Source: Hydrangea macrophylla
Lineage: Eukaryota; Streptophyta; Magnoliopsida; Cornales; Hydrangeaceae
Direction: 5' to 3'
Assembly: GCA_033977485.1 (NCBI GenBank)
Contig: CM066982.1
Coordinates: 33,706,218 to 33,770,217 of the forward strand
Length of the DNA: 64,000 bases
The notes beneath the pieces are model-generated. The model worked only from the letters and a program-made list of their open reading frames with translations, ran no database searches and was not told where the DNA came from. Positions 57,801-64,000 of this stretch are shown here, piece after piece; within the stretch, counting starts at the first letter, position 1; every line of letters begins with the position of its first letter. The position numbers and the translations under genes are program-made.

Positions 57801-58856
57801 AAACTACGACTCCTATAGCAACCGCAGAAACGGTTGCGCTAGAACCTAGAGTAAGTACGATTTCCCCATCACTGCACTTCCTGGTTGATCTGAACCCCTG
57901 CAATGAATTACAGATATGGTTAGTCGCACCAGAATCAATGCACCAAGTGTTTGAAGTATCCGTTATAAAACTTACTTCAATCACATGTGATTCAATCATA
58001 CCTTGAACTCTTGTAGCTAAGAATTCTGGACAGTTCCTCTTCCAGTGGCCCTTCTCACCGCATTGGAAACACTTTCCTTTGCTTTGGCCACCCACCTTCC
58101 CTTTGCCCTTACCTTTTCCCTTAGATTTTGCAATCTTAGGGACCGGTCCAACACTTGAACCTCCAGTGCTAGCCTTCTTCTTCCCTTTCTTTCCTTTCGG
58201 CACAGATCGGGAAGAGGAAGCGCTTTTCTCAACGTTTAAAACGCTGCCCCCAGGTTTGATCACCCCTTCCGCTGCCAATAAGGAGCTCATCAATTCGCTC
58301 ATTGAAAAATCCATTTTATTCATATTATAATTCAGTTTAAATTGAGCGAATGATGGCGACAGCGTATTGAGGATCATATCAACTTGGGTCTGTGCATCGA
58401 TGTTGGCACCTAGGGTCTCCAGCTCGTTTAAATAACCAATCATTTTCAAAACATGTTCTTTGACTGGAGTCCCTTCCGACATCTTAGCACTCATTATCTT
58501 CTGCATAGCTACCTGTCTGGCAGGCCTGCCATGCTCCCCAAACATCTTTTTCAGGGATTCGATAATGTCACTGGCGGAATTGTTCGACTGGTATTGGTGT
58601 TGTAACACATTAGCCATAGAAGCCAATATGTAACACGAGCCATCCCATTCGACTTTTTCCATTTATCGAACTCGCGTCTAGCAGCAGCCGAAGCATTTGC
58701 AGCGGGTTCTTCGGGGCATGGGGTGGTGAGGACATATATGTGATCCTCCGCAGTTAACACGATGTCAAGGTTACGTTTCCATTCAGTGTAGTTGTTTCCA
58801 GTTAACTTGTTTTGAGTGAGTATGGTGGCAAGTGGACTAAATGCAGATCCAGACAT
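54868..58856 (-). pseudogene. E1 gag-pol polyprotein (one frameshift)
   Basis: Starts at 58856 (MSGSAFSPLATIL). A 1-bp loss near 58636, by comparison with E2, moves the frame to the 1264-codon ORF 58662-54868, so the full product would be ~1330 aa. In that ORF: CCHC knuckle [14 protein letters not shown] (~198-211), protease [10 protein letters not shown] (~240), pre-integrase RLGHINLNR with CESC (~385-425), integrase ([45 protein letters not shown]), RT ([42 protein letters not shown] ~930) and RNase H ([19 protein letters not shown] ~1105, [13 protein letters not shown]). Two odd residues: LWPMRLGH, where the zinc-binding His is Pro (codon at 57505-57507), and TTEAGYVA, where the usual TEAE glutamate is Gly (55207-55209). 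Confidence 0.95.
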
Positions 58857-60487
58857 TATGATTTACTGAAAAATCAAAAAACAAAATAAATATGGATATC
58901 AGAATTTGACAGTTTGAAATAAAAGAATCCTTTTAAAACTCTTATTTTAAAACAAAGTCGCCGGAATATCGAAACGAAAGAGTAAAGCCTCCGTGTGGTG
59001 GTCAATGTTCGATCTTTCGATTTATCATAACTTATCCGCTATGCAACTCTTGCAAAACAAGTTATGACTTCCGAACCTATTTGATCTCTAAGTTTCTGAA
59101 TAATGCCCCGTGTGGGATCCCTTATCCATAGCTTAGCTAGTGTGTACCATTAACTAGGATCCAATCACAACCGTCTCAAGTAGCGCCTCCGTATGGTGGT
59201 CACCCTCTAACACGTCTGATTGATCCTTATCAAAAAGAAGTTCACATCTAGTAACCAATGAGTAATGCATCCTCCGTATGGAATGATCACCCCTGGCGAG
59301 GTGACACAGAATGCATCACTCATCTTACAGTGAACCGTTAATGGAAGATCGTGGGTGTAATTAATAAGACCCTCTCCCACTAGATTTAGTAAAAAAGGAT
59401 TTTGCTTTTTGAGAAAATCTGTTTCTACACACTTCCCATAAACATCTAATGTTTATTAATGTGTTGAAAACGGTTTTTGAATTTTATTTTAGAAAACTTA
59501 TTTTGCGTGCATGCAACAATGTATTATACGCCAATCACAAACAAAGCACATAAAACAAAAAACTAAAATGAAATAAAAGACATCCAAACGATGCCTCTAT
59601 CTCCCATGGCTCTATCTCCATAGAATTTTATTCTAATTCTATTACATTGAACCTATGCCTCTTTTGAGGCTTACAATTTATCTAGAAATAGAAATAGCAA
59701 CAACAAAATAAAAGGCTAGGGAAACCGGTGCGACTTTCCTTTTCGTAGGATTGAAGTCGCAGCGCCCTTTACATATGCCTTAAAACCAAACCAAACTTAA
59801 AACAACACACCAATCTAAAACATTCAAACACAAAATTAAATGCTCTTGGCGCCATGGGAGATAGCGACTAACTTTTGCTACAAAAGGTTAGTTGAACACA
59901 CATCCACGCATATATATAACAAAATATAACTATTGGAACCCTTAATTGATTCACACAGTATATAAACTCTTTACATACTGAATTAGAACTCAAAACAGCA
60001 TCTAACTTCTCTGTCATAGTTCGATCGATCGAAGACCGTTCGATCGCTCGAACCTTCGATCGATTGAACACTGTTCAATCGCTTGAACATTCTATTTCAC
60101 AGAATGATTAAAAATTTTGCAGAATACGTTAAAATTAAACTTTTAATTTCAAAATACTTTTAAAACTATGAAACAAAGATCCTGACAAAGAGTCTGTCTC
60201 GATCGATCGAACTCTGTTCGATCGCTCGAACAACAGAAGGTTTCGATCGATCGAAACCTGTTCGATCGCTCGAGTACAGAGCATTCGATCGATCGAGACT
60301 ACTTCGATCGATCGAACCCATCTTGCATCCAATGCAATCACAGATTTGTATACTGCTGCGATAACACTGCAGAAACAGATCTGTGACGATGCAGTTTCGA
60401 AAGCAGTTCTAAAATCAACATGCAAATCAAAATAGTGTTCCAAAAAACGCATCTATGGATCCAAACGAGCGTGGCTCTGATACCAAT
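58857..60487 (-). other. E1 leader and primer-binding site
   Basis: Non-coding ~1.6-kb leader with the tRNA-Met type primer site at 60471-60487 (minus). Palindrome arrays at 60018-60092 and 60198-60320, e.g. TTCGATCGATCGAA, TTCGATCGCTCGAA, TTCAATCGCTTGAA. It matches 47740-49468 of E2. Confidence 0.8.
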
Positions 60488-61980
60488 TGTTGGAAAAACA
60501 GGTTTAAATGGAAAGTTTAAACGCGCAGCGGAAAAATCAAGTTATGAAACTTTATTGGCATGCCCGGATCTACTACTCGTCAATTCTACAGATGCGCACA
60601 AGAGGGGACACGAGTTATACCTTAATGTCTTGAACCCAATTCTGATCTTCAACTTCCAGCAGCCTCCACTAGATGATCTTCACCCTTATGACTCCTGCGG
60701 ATGCCTGCCAGAAAGACTAGGGTTGGTGGGAACCCTAATGGAGAGGATAGAGAAGGTTTTGGGACTCCAAAACAGTTTCTGCAGCTTCTGACGTTCAAAA
60801 CGACGAACAACTTTTTCCAGAACGCAGCTGCCCTATTTATAGATTCCCAGAACCGACCTAGACTTCGAGCGATCGAAGTGCATTCGATCGATCGAACATT
60901 CGATCGATCGAACCATCTTCGATCGATCGAACCTGCAGACTTCAATCGATCGAGATATCTTCGATCGATCGAACCTGTCTGGACATCATCCTCAAGCATC
61001 TTTCCAAGCATCCTGGCGGAGCTAAGAGTGGGACCTCCTAGGCTCTTTATTGTTGGCTCAGACCAGTTTATTAATTACCATGACCAAACTCTTTGATCAG
61101 CAAACTAACCAACTGGTCAGTTAACGTTTACTCCACTATAAAACGATAACTGAACTCCAACGCAAAAGAACATATCCGAAGCGATAACTAGACTTGTATG
61201 TTGTACTAATGTCCCTCTACTGTCAGCATTCGTAATCATATTCAGGTAGTCGGATAACTGTTACTGTCAACCTGAATCATGATTACTTCTTGTATTCCTT
61301 GAGTCCCATTCACTACTCATGATTACCAAACATGTTGATAACTCTTATCAACAAGACTGTAGTACTCAGTAATCGACATGGTGACATTCTCAAGGGAATG
61401 CTTACTCTGAAACAGAGGGTAGATTCTATCTTGACAATATATGTTCACAACCCTATGAATATGACATACCCAAGATACCCAGGTGTTGATCTTTTATAGA
61501 CCTCACTGATTGGTAAGTCAAAGCAGCCATATCCACAGTCTGTGTTCATAATCGTCTCAAGATTGAGAACACATACCTTATACAAGTTATGAGTTCCTAT
61601 TGACTGTTGACAGCATTGAGCGTCAATAGGAAACTCAGGTCTGTCAATGCACTATAAGCACTAGCATATTAACCAAGAGTCACACTCTAGTGATTGAGAT
61701 TTATCACTCCATCCAATGGTAGTTAATGATGCTACAGTGTATACCTGATGAGATATCCAGCCTCATCATCCACTGTGACAAGCTTTAAGTATCAAAGAAT
61801 AGTAATTCGTATCTCATTGTATGTATCTCATACACACACGAAATACTTACTATGATACTTATGGATTAAACAATCATCTCATGAAAGAAACATACATAAT
61901 GAAATGTAAAGCTGATATCCATATATTAAAAAGTCAATGTCTAATACATAAAGTAATGGTTTGAGGGCACAAACCCAACA
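60488..61980 (-). repeat. E1 5' LTR
   Basis: 1493 bp, almost identical to 53337-54852. Palindrome array 60864-60975 with six units, TATA box (minus) near 60833-60842. Confidence 0.95.
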
Positions 61981-62121
61981 GTGACTGTCACCAAGATTGC
62001 CACCGCTGACAATCTTGCTGATCTGTTTACAAAGGCCTTGCCACAGAAGGTCTTTGATTGTCATCTAGATAGTCTAGGTCTTAGATGTAGTTCTGAATGG
62101 CTATGAGTGCAAGTGGGAGTT
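61981..62121 (+). pseudogene. E2 pol C-terminus and polypurine tract, after E1
   Basis: Begins with the duplicated GTGAC and continues the E2 frame: [20 protein letters not shown] to CSSEWL and TGA at 62104-62106. The polypurine tract AAGTGGGAGTT (62111-62121) precedes the 3' LTR. Confidence 0.92.
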
Positions 62122-63560
62122 TGTTGGGTTTGTGCCCTCAAACCATTACTTTATATATGAGACATTGACATTTTAATATATGGATATCAACTTTACATTT
62201 AGTTATGTATGTTTCTTTCATGAGATGATTGTTATCCTTAAGTATCATAGTAAGTAATTCGTGTATGTACGAGATACATACAAGTGAGATACAAATTACT
62301 ATTCTTTGTTACTTAGAATGTGTCATAGTGGATGGTGAGTCTGGATATCTCATCAGGTTTACACTGTAGCATGATTAACTACCATTGGATGGAGTGATTA
62401 ATCTCAATCACTAGAGTTTAACTCTTAGTTAACATGCTAGTGCTTATAGTGCATTGACGGACCTGAGCTCTCCTAGTGACACTCAAGACTGTCAATCAAT
62501 CGATAGTAGCTCATAACTTGGATAAGGTACGTGTTCTTAATCTTGAGATGATTATGAACACAGACTGTGGATATGGTTGCTTTGACTTACCAATTAGTGA
62601 GGTCTATAGAAGATCAACACCTGGGTATCTTGGGTATGTCATATTCATAGGGTTGTGAACATATATTATCAAGACAGAATCTACCCTCTGTTTCAGAGTA
62701 AGCATTCCCTTGAGAATGTCACCAAGTCGATTACTGAGTACTACAGTCTTGTTGATAAGAGTTATCAACATGTTTGGTAATCATGAGAGGTGAATGGGAC
62801 TCAAGGAATACAAGAAGTAATCATGATTCAGGTTGACAGTAATAGTTATCCGACTACCTAAATATGATTACGAATGCTGAAGGTAGAGGGACATTAGTAC
62901 AACATACAAGTCTAGTTATCGCTTCGGATATGTTCTTTTACGTTGGAGTTCAGTTATCGTTTTATAGTGGAGTAAACGTTAACTGAATAGTTAGTTAGTT
63001 TGCTGTTCAAAGAGCTTGGTCACGGTAATTAAAAAACTGGTCTGCCTAGGAGGTCCCACTCTTAGCTCTGCCAGGATACTTGGAAAGACACATGAGGAAG
63101 TTGTCAAGACAAGTTCGATCGATTGAAGTCTTGGCAGTCTCGATCGATCGATGATCTTCGATCGCTCGAAGTCTAGGTCAGTTCTGGAAATCTATAAATA
63201 GGGCAGCTGCGTTCTGGAAAAGTTAGTTCGTCGTTTTAGAACGTCAGAAGCTGCAGAAACTGTTTTTAGAGCCCCAAACCTTCTTTTTCCTCTCTATTAG
63301 AGATCCCACCATCTCTAGTCTCTCCGGCAAGCATCCGCAGGAGACATAAGGGTGAAGACAACCTAGTGGAGGCTGCTGCATCACCAAGGAAGAAGAAGAA
63401 AATCAGAATTGGGTTCAAGACACTAAGGTATAACTCTTGTCCCCTCTTGTGCGCATCTATGGAATTAACTAGTAGTAGATCCTGGGCTACCATTAAGTTT
63501 TTATAACTTGACTTTTCCGCTGCGCGTTTAAACTTTTAACTTAAACCGATTTTTCCATCA
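62122..63560 (+). repeat. E2 3' LTR
   Basis: 1439 bp. It matches 46212-47739 but lacks ~20 bp near 63044 and ~67 bp of the palindrome array. It retains three palindromes (63114-63172) and CTATAAATAG near 63193. Confidence 0.93.
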
Positions 63561-63892
63561 AATGAATGTGCATGGTAGATGGTTAGGTCACTGTGGATTC
63601 GTGTGATCCCAATGCCTTTCTTGTATAAGTAAAAACCCATTTTAAGATATGTTTTAGTTAATTAGTTCACTACTAGTTTAATTTAGTTGCTTTATTAGTT
63701 GTTAATCTGTGGAACTTCGTGTTCTGCATTGCATTTAAGTTATTGATTTTTTTTTATTTTCCTTTTGAGAATAGTCTAAGTTAGTACGCTATCACCTTCT
63801 CTGTGGGATTGACCTGGTTTTACCAGATTATTACTTGCACAATCACCTACACTTGGGTGTTGCACAAGAGCGCACAAATATAATTCGTGTCA

Positions 63893-64000
63893 GCTTGTGA
63901 ATCACGAAAATCAAGAGTTTCACATGAAGTCAAACAATGGAAAATGATTCCATGCATTGCGGTTGCACTCATTCTTGTGCAATCATCCTTTTGGTCCATT
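63893..64000. other. Right flank of the nested cluster
   Basis: Starts with TSD copy GCTTG. No feature recognised in the remaining ~100 bp. Confidence 0.5.

Larger units (their letters stand above)
53337..61980 (-). mobile_element. E1: young, nearly intact Ty1/copia element
   Basis: 8644 bp on the minus strand: 5' LTR 60488-61980, primer site 60471-60487 (inverse of ATTGGTATCAGAGCCAC), leader, gag-pol 58856-54868, polypurine tract AGTGGGAGTTT, 3' LTR 53337-54852. TSD GTGAC (53332-53336, 61981-61985) lies within the E2 pol. The two LTRs differ by about three substitutions and one 23-bp deletion by my reading, so the insertion is recent. It is the same family as its host E2, in opposite orientation. 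Confidence 0.95.
46212..63560 (+). mobile_element. E2: Ty1/copia element interrupted by E1
   Basis: 5' LTR 46212-47739, primer site ATTGGTATCAGAGCCAC at 47740, long leader to 49468, gag-pol 49469-53330, then E1, then the last 126 bp of pol (61981-62106), polypurine tract and 3' LTR 62122-63560. TSD AATGA at 46207-46211 and 63561-63565. The coding region has five stops and a frameshift. The LTRs differ by many substitutions and an ~89-bp length difference, so it is older than E1. Confidence 0.93.
44687..63892 (+). mobile_element. Solo LTR related to the 4709-11837 family, split by E2
   Basis: Outermost layer of the second nest. The parts 44687-46211 and 63566-63892, minus the MITE and its duplicate, total ~1.64 kb, close to the 1634-bp LTR at 4709-6342. 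The right part is clearly similar in inverse (ATGGTAGATGGTTAG, TGTGGGATTGACCTGG, CACCTACACTTGGGTGTTGC, GTGTCA end). TSD GCTTG at 44682-44686 and 63893-63897. TATA box CTCTATAAATAC at ~45331-45342, with palindrome arrays on both sides. The start TGACAAGCAAGG differs from TGATTCGAGG of the other family member, so it is a distinct subfamily. Confidence 0.75.

Overview
The window is nuclear DNA of a flowering plant, most likely a eudicot. It is almost entirely transposable elements, with one recognisable host gene. The evidence is Ty1/copia and Ty3/gypsy LTR retrotransposons with TG...CA ends and 5-bp target-site duplications (TSDs), primer-binding sites of plant type, Mutator-type MITEs with 9-bp TSDs, a tRNA-derived SINE, and a five-exon gene with GT-AG introns for a plant-specific TRICHOME BIREFRINGENCE-LIKE (PMR5/TBL) wall-polysaccharide acetyltransferase. 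Everything was read by eye; no searches or alignments were run.

Layout. (1) 1-621: LTR-like or promoter-like sequence of unknown family. (2) 622-24436: an old Ty1/copia element (here Copia-A, + strand) split into pieces by three separate LTR insertions: a 2.1-kb solo LTR (2217-4308, TSD GCTAT), a 7.1-kb pol-less element with a gypsy-type primer site and an unusual Tyr/Gln-rich ORF (4709-11837, minus, TSD CTTGT), and an 8.5-kb Tekay-like chromovirus without gag (11878-20408, minus, TSD AATAA). A MITE sits in its integrase. (3) 24437-31439: the gene island, with the TBL gene on the minus strand (26612-29528), several MITEs, a SINE and microsatellites. (4) 31445-35486: a non-autonomous gypsy-type element carrying only gag (TSD GCTAT). 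(5) 36449-40091: a copia element (Copia-B) with no 3' end, fused to (6) 40092-44006, a truncated minus-strand copia (E3) that itself holds a same-family solo LTR (41967-43088). (7) 44687-63892: a 1.64-kb solo LTR related to the 4709-11837 element, split by a MITE and by a copia element E2 (46212-63560, +, TSD AATGA). E2 is in turn split by a same-family, opposite-orientation, nearly intact copia E1 (53337-61980, minus, TSD GTGAC).

The most striking signal is shared by otherwise unrelated families. Their LTRs and leaders carry arrays of a 14-bp palindrome (TTCGATCGATCGAA and variants), typically just upstream of the LTR TATA box and again downstream in the transcribed leader. The solo LTR at 2217-4308 carries an analogous array of a different palindrome (CAGTCGACTG). 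Copy number differs between the two LTRs of one element, and most variants look like CpG decay. No autonomous, fully intact element is visible. E1 is closest: its LTRs are almost identical, but it has one frameshift and two substitutions at conserved residues.
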